Source: Glycomyces sp040645615 (GTDB lineage: Bacteria; Actinomycetota; Actinomycetes; Mycobacteriales; Micromonosporaceae). From it: DNA of 64,000 bases. The stretch is taken from positions 310,001 to 374,000 of the forward strand of contig NZ_JBEYYO010000002.1 of the NCBI RefSeq assembly GCF_040645615.1. Direction: 5' to 3'. Position numbers and translations under genes: made by a program. Below are positions 41,872-50,629 of the stretch, piece after piece (positions within the stretch are counted from its first letter, which is position 1; every line of letters begins with the position of its first letter). The notes under the pieces were generated by a model, which was not told where the DNA came from, made no database searches, and saw only the letters and a list, made by a program, of their open reading frames with translations.

Positions 41872-43713
41872 ATGAGCGAGATGACCTGGCAGCAGCTGCG
41901 CGACCTCGACTGCGGCGCGGTGCGCGCGCTCGGGGACCTGTGGAAGTCCCATGTCGAGACGATGCTCGACCAGACCGAGCGGCTGCGGGCCGACGTCGTC
42001 GAGGGGCACCTCTCGGTCGAGAACTTCGAGTCCGACACCGCCACGCAGGTGCGCGAGCACATCACCTTGACCGCCGACCGGTACGAGGACGACCTCTCCG
42101 ACTACGCCACCACGCGGATCGCCACGACGCTGCATGAGGCCGCCGACGCGTTCGAGGCCGAGCAGAACGAGCTCAAGGAGCTCATCCCGCTCATCGAGAG
42201 CCGCGACTTCGACATCGAAGGCCCCCACAAGGAATACGACGTCAACCTCTCGGGCGGCCTTCACCAGGCGATCCTGACGCTGGATCCGCCGCAGTGGCTG
42301 TGCGACATGGTCGGCATCACCAAGCCCAGCGGGTTCTGGGACTGGGACACCCTCAAGGCCCTGTTCAACAGCGTCGACCTCTACGGCACCGCGATCGGCC
42401 TCGCCGGCCAGTACCAGGACTGGCTCCGCGCCGTCATGTCCAGGGCCCACGACGCCGACGACGACGCGGCCGCGGCGCTCTCGGAGATGAGCGACAACCC
42501 GACCGAGCTCCCGCCGCATCTGGGCGCGACCTATGACGACCTCATTGACGACTACAAGGAGGGCGTCTCCGACGAGGTCGCGAACGAGGCCCGCGCGATC
42601 GCCGAGGGCACGTCCGGCATGTCGCCCGAGCAGGTCAACCAGTGGTGGGAGAACCTGAGCGACGCCGAACGCGAAGCGCTCCTTGAGGAACACCCCGAAT
42701 GGGTCGGCCCGGTCGACGGCATCCCGACCGAGTACCGCGACACCGCCAACCGGGTGCTGCTGGACCGCAACATCGACAGCCTGGACTCGCAGATCGCGGC
42801 GAAGGAACAGGCCTTGGCGGGCATGGACCCCGACTCGGACGAATACGAGCGGGCGAAGGAAGAGCTCGACGGCTTGAAGGGCGACCGGTCGGATCTGGTG
42901 AGGCTCCAGGAGCACATCACGAACGAGGATGGCAGCCCCAAGGTCTACGGGATCACCGACCAGCAGTACTACCTGCTCGGCTTCGACACCGAAGGCAGCG
43001 GCAAGGCGGTCGTTTCCATCGGCAACCCCGACACGGCCGACAACGTGAACGCCTACGTGCCTGGCACCGGCGGCAACCTCGCGGGCGCCAGCGGGGGCCT
43101 CATGGACCGCACCGAGACGATGGCGCGCGACGCCGACAACGCCAGCGACGCCGAGACCGCGACGGTGCTGTGGCTCGGCTACGACGCGCCGGACTCGATC
43201 GTTCCCGAGGCCATGCAGTCGAAGTGGGCCGAGGACGGCTCCAAGGCCCTGGAGAGGTTCACGCAGGGCGTTCGCGCCACCGCCGAAGGCGAGCCGTCGA
43301 ACCTGACGCTCACCGGACACTCATATGGCACCACGATGGTCGGCACCGCCGCAGCGACGCAGGGCGTCGAGGCAGACAACCTCGTGTTCATCGGCTCTCC
43401 TGGAGTCGGGGTCGACACCGCATCCGCGCTCGGGGTCGACGAGAGCAATGTATGGGCCTCAACCAATGACGAGGACGTCATCCAGTACGGCCCGGTGCAC
43501 GGCAACGCGCCGGTGAACGAGAGCTTCGGCGGCAACACCTTTACCAGCGACTCGCCGAGGGAGAAAACCGAATGGTGGAAGTTCTGGGAAGGCGCGACCG
43601 AGAACCACAGCTCCTACTGGGACGACGGCAGTGAACCGGGCGAAGCGAACAACGAGATCAGCCGCAGCAACCAGGCGCACATCGTCACCGGTCAGGAGGA
43701 CATGGTGCGATGA
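41872..43713 (+). CDS. Alpha/beta hydrolase with N-terminal WXG-like helices (DUF1023 type), putative type VII effector
   Basis: 613 residues, no Sec signal. Residues 1-230 are long helices (TWQQLRDLDCGAVRALGDLWKSH...) like the secretion domain of ESX/LXG proteins; 260-370 are charged and helical; 375-610 are an alpha/beta hydrolase of the DUF1023 kind with nucleophile Ser484 in GHSYGTT, a likely acid Asp535 (DEDV) and His579. The fold suggests a lipase/esterase. The stop overlaps the next start (ATGA). Followed by five tandem paralogues, three with lipoboxes, the genetic layout of a toxin with immunity proteins. Confidence 0.75.
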   Translation: MSEMTWQQLRDLDCGAVRALGDLWKSHVETMLDQTERLRADVVEGHLSVENFESDTATQVREHITLTADRYEDDLSDYATTRIATTLHEAADAFEAEQNELKELIPLIESRDFDIEGPHKEYDVNLSGGLHQAILTLDPPQWLCDMVGITKPSGFWDWDTLKALFNSVDLYGTAIGLAGQYQDWLRAVMSRAHDADDDAAAALSEMSDNPTELPPHLGATYDDLIDDYKEGVSDEVANEARAIAEGTSGMSPEQVNQWWENLSDAEREALLEEHPEWVGPVDGIPTEYRDTANRVLLDRNIDSLDSQIAAKEQALAGMDPDSDEYERAKEELDGLKGDRSDLVRLQEHITNEDGSPKVYGITDQQYYLLGFDTEGSGKAVVSIGNPDTADNVNAYVPGTGGNLAGASGGLMDRTETMARDADNASDAETATVLWLGYDAPDSIVPEAMQSKWAEDGSKALERFTQGVRATAEGEPSNLTLTGHSYGTTMVGTAAATQGVEADNLVFIGSPGVGVDTASALGVDESNVWASTNDEDVIQYGPVHGNAPVNESFGGNTFTSDSPREKTEWWKFWEGATENHSSYWDDGSEPGEANNEISRSNQAHIVTGQEDMVR

Positions 43714-44309
43714 ACCCGCCAGTGGAAGAGAACATGAACGAACAGCCGCCCGCATCCGCCTACACACAGGCGACGGCGTACGCGCCGATGGAGGCCGCAG
43801 TCGCGGACCTGGTCGAGGCGCTCCCCGAATTCCCCGGCTTCGAGCGGCGCGTCTGGGCCAAGACTCCTTGCAGCCGAGGCGGTGTCGATGATCCGCGCTA
43901 CACCAATGTCGAAATCGAGTACCGGTTCTCCAAGGAGGACTCGCAGACGGCGAAGGTACGCGAGCAGTACATCGACGCCTTGCGCGAGCATTGGCTCGGG
44001 CTCGGCCTGCGCATCGTGGCGGACCGTCCCCTCGAATCCCGCGACCGGACCGATCACGACCTCGTCGCCTACCGGCCCGAGGACGGCGTCAAGCTTTGGT
44101 ACTCAGTCGCCTTCTACGCGTCGGTCCGGGTCCGTTCGGGTTGCGTCCCGGTCAGCGACTTGAGCGAGATCGAATACGTTCCGCCCACTGGCGGCATCCT
44201 GCCCGGCGGTCGGCGAGACCTGGTCAGCTCGTACTTCCCCGACGGTATTCCTGAGCAGGAGGCCGTCAACCCCTTCGCCTCTCCCGATGACTTCGAGGAT
44301 CAGCTGTGA
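43710..44309 (+). CDS. Tandem paralogue 1, no signal peptide
   Basis: 199 residues. Overlaps the hydrolase stop and the next start by 4 bases each. Core shared with its neighbours: AxADLVEALPEFPGFERR, a Cys (TPCSRGG), NVEIEYRF, VREQYIDALREHW, and SGCVPVSD with the second Cys. Unlike paralogues 2-4 it has no hydrophobic signal or lipobox (it starts MNPPVEENMNEQPPAS), so it should be cytosolic, unless the true start is elsewhere. It is closest to paralogue 2 (both have YTQA and PCS--GV-DP-Y). Function unknown; possible cytosolic immunity or chaperone. Confidence 0.7.
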   Translation: MNPPVEENMNEQPPASAYTQATAYAPMEAAVADLVEALPEFPGFERRVWAKTPCSRGGVDDPRYTNVEIEYRFSKEDSQTAKVREQYIDALREHWLGLGLRIVADRPLESRDRTDHDLVAYRPEDGVKLWYSVAFYASVRVRSGCVPVSDLSEIEYVPPTGGILPGGRRDLVSSYFPDGIPEQEAVNPFASPDDFEDQL

Positions 44310-44929
44310 GGAAGCGGCATTCGGTGATGGCGGCGGCAGCCGCGGTCCTGCTGGCGACCGGGGCGTGCTCGGTGGTGGACGGGATCGGCGGCGGCGATGA
44401 ACCGCCCCAGTCGATGTACACGCAGGCCGAGGCCTTCGTGGCGATGGAAGCGGTCGCCGCTGACATGGTCGCGGTCCTGCCGGACTTCCCCGGCTTCGAA
44501 CGGCGGCTGTGGCTCGATCACCCGTGCAGCCATGACGGGGTCGAAGATCCCGACTATGTGAGCGTCGAGATCGAGTACACGTTCGCCGAGGCCGACGCGG
44601 CGACGCCGCTCGTTCGCGAGGAGTACGTGGACCTGCTGAAAGACCACTGGGTCGAGCAGGGCTACGAGGTCGAGCTCGACCACGCCGTCGAAGGCGACGA
44701 ACGCACCGACAGGAGCCTGGTCGTCTCCAGCGACGAGAACCAGCTTCAGATCACTTACCGTGTGGCCCACAAGGTGCCGATCATGATCACCTCAGGGTGC
44801 GTGCCCGTGAGCGATCCCGGCGAGCTTGAGTACGTTCCCCCGCTCGGCGGCGTCGAACCCGGCAGCAAACACGACCTAGTCGCCGAATTCTTCCCCGAAG
44901 GCATCCCCGCTGCCGAAGAGCAGCAATGA
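44306..44929 (+). CDS. Tandem paralogue 2, lipoprotein
   Basis: 207 residues from a GTG that overlaps the previous stop (GTGA). Signal with lipobox ATGAC near residue 20. The mature domain repeats the family pattern: LPDFPGFERRLW, HPCSHDGVEDPDYVSVEIEYTF, VREEYVDLLKDHW, GYEVELD, SGCVPVSD. Expected on the outer membrane face, where a secreted lipase would act. Confidence 0.75.
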   Translation: MRKRHSVMAAAAAVLLATGACSVVDGIGGGDEPPQSMYTQAEAFVAMEAVAADMVAVLPDFPGFERRLWLDHPCSHDGVEDPDYVSVEIEYTFAEADAATPLVREEYVDLLKDHWVEQGYEVELDHAVEGDERTDRSLVVSSDENQLQITYRVAHKVPIMITSGCVPVSDPGELEYVPPLGGVEPGSKHDLVAEFFPEGIPAAEEQQ

Positions 44930-45546
44930 CTCGGACTCGATTTCGGCGCCAAGGCACTCGGCGCACCGCTGAGCATCTCGTCAAGTTCGCCGCCCTCGCG
45001 ATGCTCGCCTTCGGCGCGGGTGGTTGCTCGGGGCCGCGAGTGAACGAGGACTTCGACGACGTCTCCGCGCTTGCCGCGATGGAGGGGTTCGTAGCCGATT
45101 CGGTTGCGCAGCTGTCGGACTTTCCGGGCTTCGCGGCGCGGAGTGTGGAGTTGCGGGGGTGCTACTACGGGGTCGATGTGGAGAAGACGCTCGAAGGGCA
45201 TGACACCGTTCATCTGCGATACGAGTTCCCCGAGCCGAGCTGGGAAGACCCGCTGGTTCGCGAGACGTATCCGGAGGAGTTGGCGAGTATCTGGGAGGTC
45301 GAAGGACACGAGGTGGAGGTCGACCGCGACGACTCCGGGGCGATCACGCATGTGAGCGCGACCAGGGACGACGGGATCGCCTTGTACTACACGGTGCTCG
45401 GCAAGGTCCTCATCGAGGCGTCACTGGGCGGTGGTTCCGAATGCGTGGCGGTTGCCGATGGCGAGTTCACGATTCCTGAACCGGTCGGCGGCGTGCCGCC
45501 GGAACAGGACATCTTCTCCGACTCCGGACCCCGGGAGAGCGAATGA
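44926..45546 (+). CDS. Tandem paralogue 3, lipoprotein
   Basis: 206 residues, ATGA overlap with paralogue 2. Lipobox GAGGC near residue 33 after a basic start (RTRFRRQGTRR). Family core: QLSDFPGFAARS, GCYYG, VHLRYEF, VRETYPEELASIW, GHEVEVD, and SECVAVADGEFTIPEPVGG. More like paralogue 4 (CYYG, DGEFTIP/DGDFTIP) than like 1-2. Confidence 0.72.
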   Translation: MTRTRFRRQGTRRTAEHLVKFAALAMLAFGAGGCSGPRVNEDFDDVSALAAMEGFVADSVAQLSDFPGFAARSVELRGCYYGVDVEKTLEGHDTVHLRYEFPEPSWEDPLVRETYPEELASIWEVEGHEVEVDRDDSGAITHVSATRDDGIALYYTVLGKVLIEASLGGGSECVAVADGEFTIPEPVGGVPPEQDIFSDSGPRESE

Positions 45547-46118
45547 CCTTGAAACGCACAGGCATCGGCCTGCTCGCGGCTGCTGGATTTCTGGTTTTGC
45601 CGAGTTGTTCCAGTCCGAGGATCGATGAGGACAGGACCGATGTCGAGACCCTCGCCGAGCAGGAGGCCTTCGTTGCCGAGACCATCGCGGACCTGGAGGA
45701 TTTCCCGGGCTTCGAGGAGCGGGAGATCGAACTCGACAACTGCTACTACGGCATGCACGACGACCAGATCGCCGAGAACGGCGCCCGAGTCGACCTGATC
45801 TATCGCTTCCCCGAGGCTCTCGCCGAGGACCCCGCCGCCGTGGATGAACTGGTGACGCAGATCGAGACCCGTTGGCTTGAAATGGGACACGAAGTCCAAC
45901 GGGAATTCGCCGGCGACGGCTCCTTCTGGACCGTCAGAGCGCGAGGCGAAGAGGTCGCCGCCAAACTCTTCTTCCGAAATATCCCGACCATAGAATTCAC
46001 CTCCGGCTGTGTCCTCATCGCCGACGGCGATTTCACCATCCCCGACCCCCTTGGCGGCGTCACCCCGGAAAACGACTCCTTCAACGACCGAAGCCCCCGC
46101 TCCAACCCCGTCGACTGA
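45543..46118 (+). CDS. Tandem paralogue 4, lipoprotein
   Basis: 191 residues, ATGA overlap with paralogue 3. Lipobox LPSC near residue 22. Family core: DLEDFPGFEEREIELDNCYYG, VDLIYRF, ETRWLEMGHEV and SGCVLIADGDFTIPDPLGG. Probably duplicated from the paralogue-3 lineage. Confidence 0.72.
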   Translation: MTLKRTGIGLLAAAGFLVLPSCSSPRIDEDRTDVETLAEQEAFVAETIADLEDFPGFEEREIELDNCYYGMHDDQIAENGARVDLIYRFPEALAEDPAAVDELVTQIETRWLEMGHEVQREFAGDGSFWTVRARGEEVAAKLFFRNIPTIEFTSGCVLIADGDFTIPDPLGGVTPENDSFNDRSPRSNPVD

Positions 46119-46120
46119 CC

Positions 46121-47101
46121 GTGAACGGGGACAGGCCGTCCGGGGTTGACGTGCCCGTGGAGCCGCGCTACTACGGGGGCGCACGATTCGCGCTCGTGGT
46201 GCAGATCATGGTCAATGCGGGGATCGGGTTCGTCGGACTGCCGGTCGCCACTGGGCTTGGGGCGATGTCCGGGTACGCCACTGCTCAGTATCATTCGATG
46301 ACCTTGGGATTCATCATCCTGACCGTCATCCCGAGCGCATTGCAGCTCTTGGCGGCCTGCAACATTGGGATCACTGCGCGAGGTTCGGTCTACCTGGCGC
46401 TGGCGGTCGCCGCATCAGCAGTCCAAGTGTTGGTGGCGATCCTCTGGGGGCCGCTCGGTTGGTGCGTCGCCGTTGTGATCGTTGTTCTGGCGATCGTCGC
46501 GGCGGTCAACGGACGGGCCCGAGAGGACAAGGCGAGGATCGCTGCGCGCCCGCGTTCTCGCGGTCGAGTCGTCGCCGACATCGTGATCGCTGTGGCGTCG
46601 ACGATCCTGCTGATCGCCTTGATCGTCCTCAACGACCAAACCAACGATCTCGACAACCGCCGTCCGGCAAGGGAGTTCGACAGCAGTGAGGCAAGCGAGC
46701 GATTGGACGGCGCCCTCGCGCCTATCCTCGCGGCCCTCGCCGAGGTCGAGGGTATGCCCGACCCGCGTCGGGACTTCGGCGGTGAACAGGCCTGTATGGA
46801 TGGTGGGCACGAGGACCCTGACTGGATCGAGTTCGAGGTGGACCTTCAGTTCGAGGACCCGAAGGCGGTCGTCAATATCTCGCCCTACGCCGGAGCCGGT
46901 GCGCGAGCAATCGAGGCTGTCAAGGCGAGCCTCATCGAGAACGGCTGGGAGATCTCCGATGAGCGAGTCCACTCCCGCGTGTACGACCTGTATGCGGAGC
47001 GGGAAGACGGCATCCGGATCGGGTTCGAAGTCGGAGCCGGCATGACCCGCCTATGGGCCACCACCGGCTGCGTCCGCAATGCCGACAACGGCCAGGACTG
47101 A
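46121..47101 (+). CDS. Tandem paralogue 5, multi-helix membrane form
   Basis: 326 residues from a GTG two bases after paralogue 4. Residues 20-185 hold about five membrane helices (ARFALVVQIMVNAGIGFVGLP... ILLIALIVLN). The C-terminal 130 residues keep a diverged family core (LAEVEGMPDP, ACMDGGHEDPDWIEFEVDLQF, IEAVKASLIENGWEI, TTGCVRNAD) with both cysteines. So the same outer domain is anchored by a membrane bundle rather than a lipid. Last gene of the coupled run. Confidence 0.7.
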   Translation: MNGDRPSGVDVPVEPRYYGGARFALVVQIMVNAGIGFVGLPVATGLGAMSGYATAQYHSMTLGFIILTVIPSALQLLAACNIGITARGSVYLALAVAASAVQVLVAILWGPLGWCVAVVIVVLAIVAAVNGRAREDKARIAARPRSRGRVVADIVIAVASTILLIALIVLNDQTNDLDNRRPAREFDSSEASERLDGALAPILAALAEVEGMPDPRRDFGGEQACMDGGHEDPDWIEFEVDLQFEDPKAVVNISPYAGAGARAIEAVKASLIENGWEISDERVHSRVYDLYAEREDGIRIGFEVGAGMTRLWATTGCVRNADNGQD

Positions 47102-47172
47102 ACCCGAACCGGGGCAGCCGAACCGCGCTAACCGGTTGCGTTGATGCGATGCGGGCTTGAATACTTCAACCT

Positions 47173-47624
47173 GTGGACAACTGGAGAGTGATCGCGACCG
47201 ATCTGGATGGCACGTTCTTGATGAGCAGCACCAACTCTCGGAGCGGAATCGTGAGGCGTTGCGTGCGGCTCGTGCGCGTTGCATCAGCGTGGTTGCGGTG
47301 ACCGCCCGGACCCCGCCGGGTCTTGCGGTCGTACCCGGGTTGGCCGCTGAGATCGACTTTGCGATCTGCAACAACGGTGCGATCTGGCATGATCTGGCCG
47401 GCGGCGCGATCGAAGTGCGGCTCACCATCGCGGTCGAGTCGGTGTGCGAACTGCACCGCCGGGCTCGCAAGGCACTGCCGACGGCCACCTTCTGGGCAGG
47501 CCGCTCCTGCGCCATGGCCGGAGCCCTACCGGAGGCCAAAGCCGCAGCCAAGTCCCAAACCGCCTCATACCAAGAAGACGGCGTAGCCCAAGCGATCGAA
47601 GCGCTCTTCGAAGCGACTGAATGA
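47173..47624 (+). pseudogene. Decayed Cof-type HAD phosphatase
   Basis: From a GTG at 47173 one frame reads VDNWRVIATDLDGTFL, the HAD motif I. The homologous sequence then jumps to the next frame (DEQHQLSERNREALRAARARCISVVAVTARTPPG...FAICNNGAIWHDL), so one base is missing near 47221. After ARKALPTATFW the text passes straight to GRSCAMAGALPEAKAAAKSQTASYQEDGVAQAIEAL, the HAD C-terminal motif IV; most of the cap and about 100 residues are absent. Frameshift plus internal deletion: not functional. Confidence 0.75.
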
Positions 47625-47632
47625 GGAGATCT

Positions 47633-48019
47633 ATGCAGTACTCAAGCGTTGAACTTGGTGACGTCGACTATGTGGTCAAGATGTTGGCGATGGAAGAGCT
47701 TGTTGCGGCGCATGAGGTTGCGAAGGAGCGACATTGGGGGGCTGCGTGGAGCTCAACTGGTGCTTTGGAGGCGGAGGTGGATTCGGCGTCGCCGAAGTTC
47801 TTGCTCCCTGCCATGCGGAATGCGGCCGGTGACTCGGAGATCGAGTCCCTGCGTTGCCAGCTCTGGTATCTGCCTTGCTCGGGGCCGAGGCTTGGTCGAG
47901 TAACGACCTTCGATATCGAGCTTGCTCGCTTTCGGGCACTTCGTGAGATTCCTCGGGACAAGGAAGCCGCAGCGTTGCGTCTGCTGATCGACTTCCATCC
48001 TCTTTCTTCCACGAGCTAA
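47633..48019 (+). CDS. Hypothetical protein
   Basis: 128 residues; GAGGAG precedes the ATG. Predicted helical and soluble with no signal peptide (GDVDYVVKMLAMEELVAAHEVAKERHW at the start; AALRLLIDFHPLSSTS at the end). Lower GC and different codon use than the core genes, in keeping with the surrounding accessory DNA. No family recognised. Confidence 0.55.
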   Translation: MQYSSVELGDVDYVVKMLAMEELVAAHEVAKERHWGAAWSSTGALEAEVDSASPKFLLPAMRNAAGDSEIESLRCQLWYLPCSGPRLGRVTTFDIELARFRALREIPRDKEAAALRLLIDFHPLSSTS

Positions 48020-48187
48020 CTTGAGGCCTGTTCGGTGTGGAGGGGAAAGTGCTGAGTTGAACGGCGGGTCTGGAGCCCCGAGAACGGCTCGATCCAACAC
48101 GTCTCAGCCGCTGTCACCACACGCACCGTGGCACCATATGACCATGTGTCCCAGGTAATGGCGGACCGTTCTTCCAGGAGATGCGTG

Positions 48188-48622
48188 ATGATCGGATCGG
48201 CCAAAGAGTTCGTGAGGCTTCGATCGAGCAGTGATCCCGCCGAGTATCGGCGGGCTGCACACGAGGAAGCACCTCTCGAGGTCTGGATGGCGGTGATCGC
48301 TGACCATCCAGCTTTTCGGCAGTGGGTAGCGCACAACAAGACGGTGCCACTGGAGGTTCTCGACCTTCTGGCGGGCGACGAGGACGTGACGGTCCGCTTG
48401 GTTGTCGCCGGCAAACGGAAGGCGCCCGATCGGATCCTCCGTCGCCTGGCTGTTGACCCAGACGAATCGGTTCGGCTGCGAGTCGCGAGCCATCGGAACG
48501 CTGCGGAGGCGACGCTGCGCATGCTTGCATCCGATGCCTGGGACGAAATCCGCAAGGTGGTGCAAGACAGGCTCACCACCGAGCGCCCCTTAACCGACCC
48601 CGGCAACCACGCCCGGCGATAG
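48188..48622 (+). CDS. Leucine-rich-repeat-variant (LRV) type protein
   Basis: 144 residues. AGGAG seven bases before this ATG decides the start over earlier in-frame codons. Three to four helical repeats of about 24 residues: PLEVLDLLAGDEDVTVRLVVAGKRKA, PDRILRRLAVDPDESVRLRVASHRNA, AEATLRMLASDAWDEIR. This matches the LRV/HEAT-like repeat found in many actinobacterial proteins. No signal peptide. Role probably protein binding. Confidence 0.65.
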   Translation: MIGSAKEFVRLRSSSDPAEYRRAAHEEAPLEVWMAVIADHPAFRQWVAHNKTVPLEVLDLLAGDEDVTVRLVVAGKRKAPDRILRRLAVDPDESVRLRVASHRNAAEATLRMLASDAWDEIRKVVQDRLTTERPLTDPGNHARR

Positions 48623-48639
48623 CGGGACAGCCTTTAGGG

Positions 48640-48960
48640 GGAGGTCGGGTCGGGTTGGGGTTCGGCTTGCTGGGGTTGGTGGGCACGGGTCTTTTTGGCG
48701 GCGACGACGAGGTGGGGGCCGGGCTGGGCGGAGTTCTGCGGGTTTCCGGTTTGGGGATGGTTAGGGTTAGTGCGGCGGCGGCGACGACGGGGTGTGGGGT
48801 TGGGCTGGGCGGGTTTTGCGGCTTTGCGGTGGGGTTGGGTTCTGGTTAGTGCGGCGGCGACAACGAGGTGTGGGGCCGGGCGGGGCTGGGTTTGCGGCTG
48901 TCTGGCGGGGATTGGGCGCGGGTTTGGGGGGTGGGTTGGTTTTGGGCATGCTGGTGCCCC
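48640..48960 (-). repeat. Three GTCGCNGCCGC repeat units (minus orientation)
   Basis: GGCGGCGACGACGAGGTG at 48697, then GCGGCGACGACGG near 48778 and GCGGCGACAACGAGGTG near 48854; spacing 80 and 76. The last two are preceded by GGTTAGTGC. Reverse complement agrees with the 23.5-kb array. Together with the unit at 50640 they bracket the DUF222-HNH gene. No gene is seen in 48623-48967. Confidence 0.65.
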
Positions 48961-48967
48961 AGGGGTC

Positions 48968-50461
48968 TTAGCCCTGTTTCTCAGCTGCTGGGTTTGCGAA
49001 GCGTTCCCTGCATCGCGCCTTGGCTTTCTTGAGGGCGGCGTGTGCTCGTTCTCGTGAGATGGCTTCGGCTCTGGCATCGAGGTCCGGTTTCATGGTCGGG
49101 GGCCATTCGGTTCGGTAGAGGCCGGTGGGGAAGACATCCCAGTCGGAGTCTTGGTTCTCCGCGTCGATGTCGTGGTCGGTGCGCCAGTCCTCGCAGCCAC
49201 AATCGGTCTGCCCGGTCGCGCCTTGCTTGGCGGCGGTGCCGGTGGTGTCGTGGTCGTGGTGGGTGATGAGTGCTTGGCCGGGGCCGGTTTTCTCGACCGT
49301 CCAGCCTTGGGTGTGGATGCGCCCGTGATGGAAGCGGCAGAGGAGGATGAGGTTGTCGGCGGTGGTGTCGCCGCCGTCGGCCCAGTGGGTGATGTGGTGG
49401 GCTTCGGTCCAGGCGATCGGGCGGTTGCATCCGTACCAAGCGCACCCGCCCTGCTGTTCGAGTTCGAGCTTCCTGCGGAGGGCGGTGTTGGGGAGACGCA
49501 GGGCTCGGCCGAGTTCGATCGCTTCACCGGTGGCGTAGTTGAACACCGAGGGGATGACTCCTGCCTCGCACGCCAGCAGGCGGGCCTGAGCGACCGAGAC
49601 CGGCTTGCCCTCCAGCATCGGGAGGCGGTCGGTGTCCTTGCCCTGCAACGTCTCGATGTCCACGGCGAGGTCCAGGGTCGCGGTGTGGCCGTGGCGTGTG
49701 GTGGCCTCGGGGCTGGTGCCGTAGCCGGACAGGAGTTGGTGCAACGCTTCGGCATCCCGGTTCGCCTTCGCAGGCAGCACATCTTCACTGTCCTGCTCTT
49801 CTTGGCGCGGGGGCGGGCAGGCGGTCTTCAAGTACTTGTCAAGCAGCCGCCCGGTCTCATCGGCGAGTTCCCCTGAGAGCGACCACATGCCGTTGCCTTG
49901 TTCGACCAGCTCGATCCATTGCAGGGACTGCTCCCCAAGGGTTTCGAGCAGCTCGGTCTCCTCGGCCAGGTGCGCGGCGAGTTCATCGAGATGGCGCTGG
50001 AGGTCTTTGAACGGGGCGTGCGCGCAGTACTGGGCGATGAGGTGTTCGGGCGTCTCGCAGGAAACTGAGGGGTCGAAGGGGGAGGCCACCGGGACACGGA
50101 AGGGGGTGCGGGCGAACAGGCGCATGGCAGGGGTGCGGTCGAGTTGGCGGACTGCGAACGCCACTTGATCAATCCTGGCCGCCCCTGAAGTGGCAGCACC
50201 CGAGAGGATCTGGAACTTCCGCGACAGGCGAGCGATCGCTGCGATATCGGCGGCGGTGCGGGTGTGGAAGTCGAACTTCGCGCAGAGCCAATCGCGGAGC
50301 CCGGAGTAGCCGTCGACATCCCGGTGGATCTTCCAGGCTTGGGCCTCGATCACCGCAGCAAGTACTCGGGCATGGAAATCGTTGATCGCAGTGGCGGCGT
50401 CATCGAGGAGCGTGTGGATGGCAGTGGACTTCTCCGTGCGGGTCACAGTGTCGGTTGCCAT
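48968..50461 (-). CDS. DUF222 (13E12-repeat family) protein with HNH nuclease domain
   Basis: 497 residues; GGAGGTG eight bases before the ATG at 50461. The N-terminal 300 residues are the helical DUF222/13E12 region (AINDFHARVLAAVIEAQAWKIHRDVDGYSGLRDWLCAKF). The C-terminal part has the HNH finger: CAWYGCNRPIAWTEAHHITHWADGG...NLILLCRFHH, with paired Cys and all catalytic His/Asn in place, so it looks active. These genes occur in many copies in actinobacterial genomes and behave like mobile elements; the upstream 50 bp are duplicated at 22.5 kb. Confidence 0.88.
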   Translation of the reverse strand: MATDTVTRTEKSTAIHTLLDDAATAINDFHARVLAAVIEAQAWKIHRDVDGYSGLRDWLCAKFDFHTRTAADIAAIARLSRKFQILSGAATSGAARIDQVAFAVRQLDRTPAMRLFARTPFRVPVASPFDPSVSCETPEHLIAQYCAHAPFKDLQRHLDELAAHLAEETELLETLGEQSLQWIELVEQGNGMWSLSGELADETGRLLDKYLKTACPPPRQEEQDSEDVLPAKANRDAEALHQLLSGYGTSPEATTRHGHTATLDLAVDIETLQGKDTDRLPMLEGKPVSVAQARLLACEAGVIPSVFNYATGEAIELGRALRLPNTALRRKLELEQQGGCAWYGCNRPIAWTEAHHITHWADGGDTTADNLILLCRFHHGRIHTQGWTVEKTGPGQALITHHDHDTTGTAAKQGATGQTDCGCEDWRTDHDIDAENQDSDWDVFPTGLYRTEWPPTMKPDLDARAEAISRERAHAALKKAKARCRERFANPAAEKQG

Positions 50462-50502
50462 CGGGAACACCTCCTCAAACAAGATCGTGGTTTTCGCTTC
50501 CT

Positions 50503-50560
50503 TGTACTGGTTCAATGATAGAACCACCCAAACGCACTGTCATCACCCACAAGGGGAAAG
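50503..50560 (-). promoter_or_regulatory. Conserved upstream block of the DUF222-HNH gene
   Basis: Contains GGTTC-AATGATA-GAACC (50510-50526) and the 20-base core shared with 22463-22515. TATCAT on the minus strand would serve as -10. Confidence 0.45.
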
Positions 50561-50629
50561 ACTACTCATATTCCCAGGTCACAGCCCCCACAAGCCGCGC
50601 CGCGCCACCAACCCAACCCCGCCACGAAA

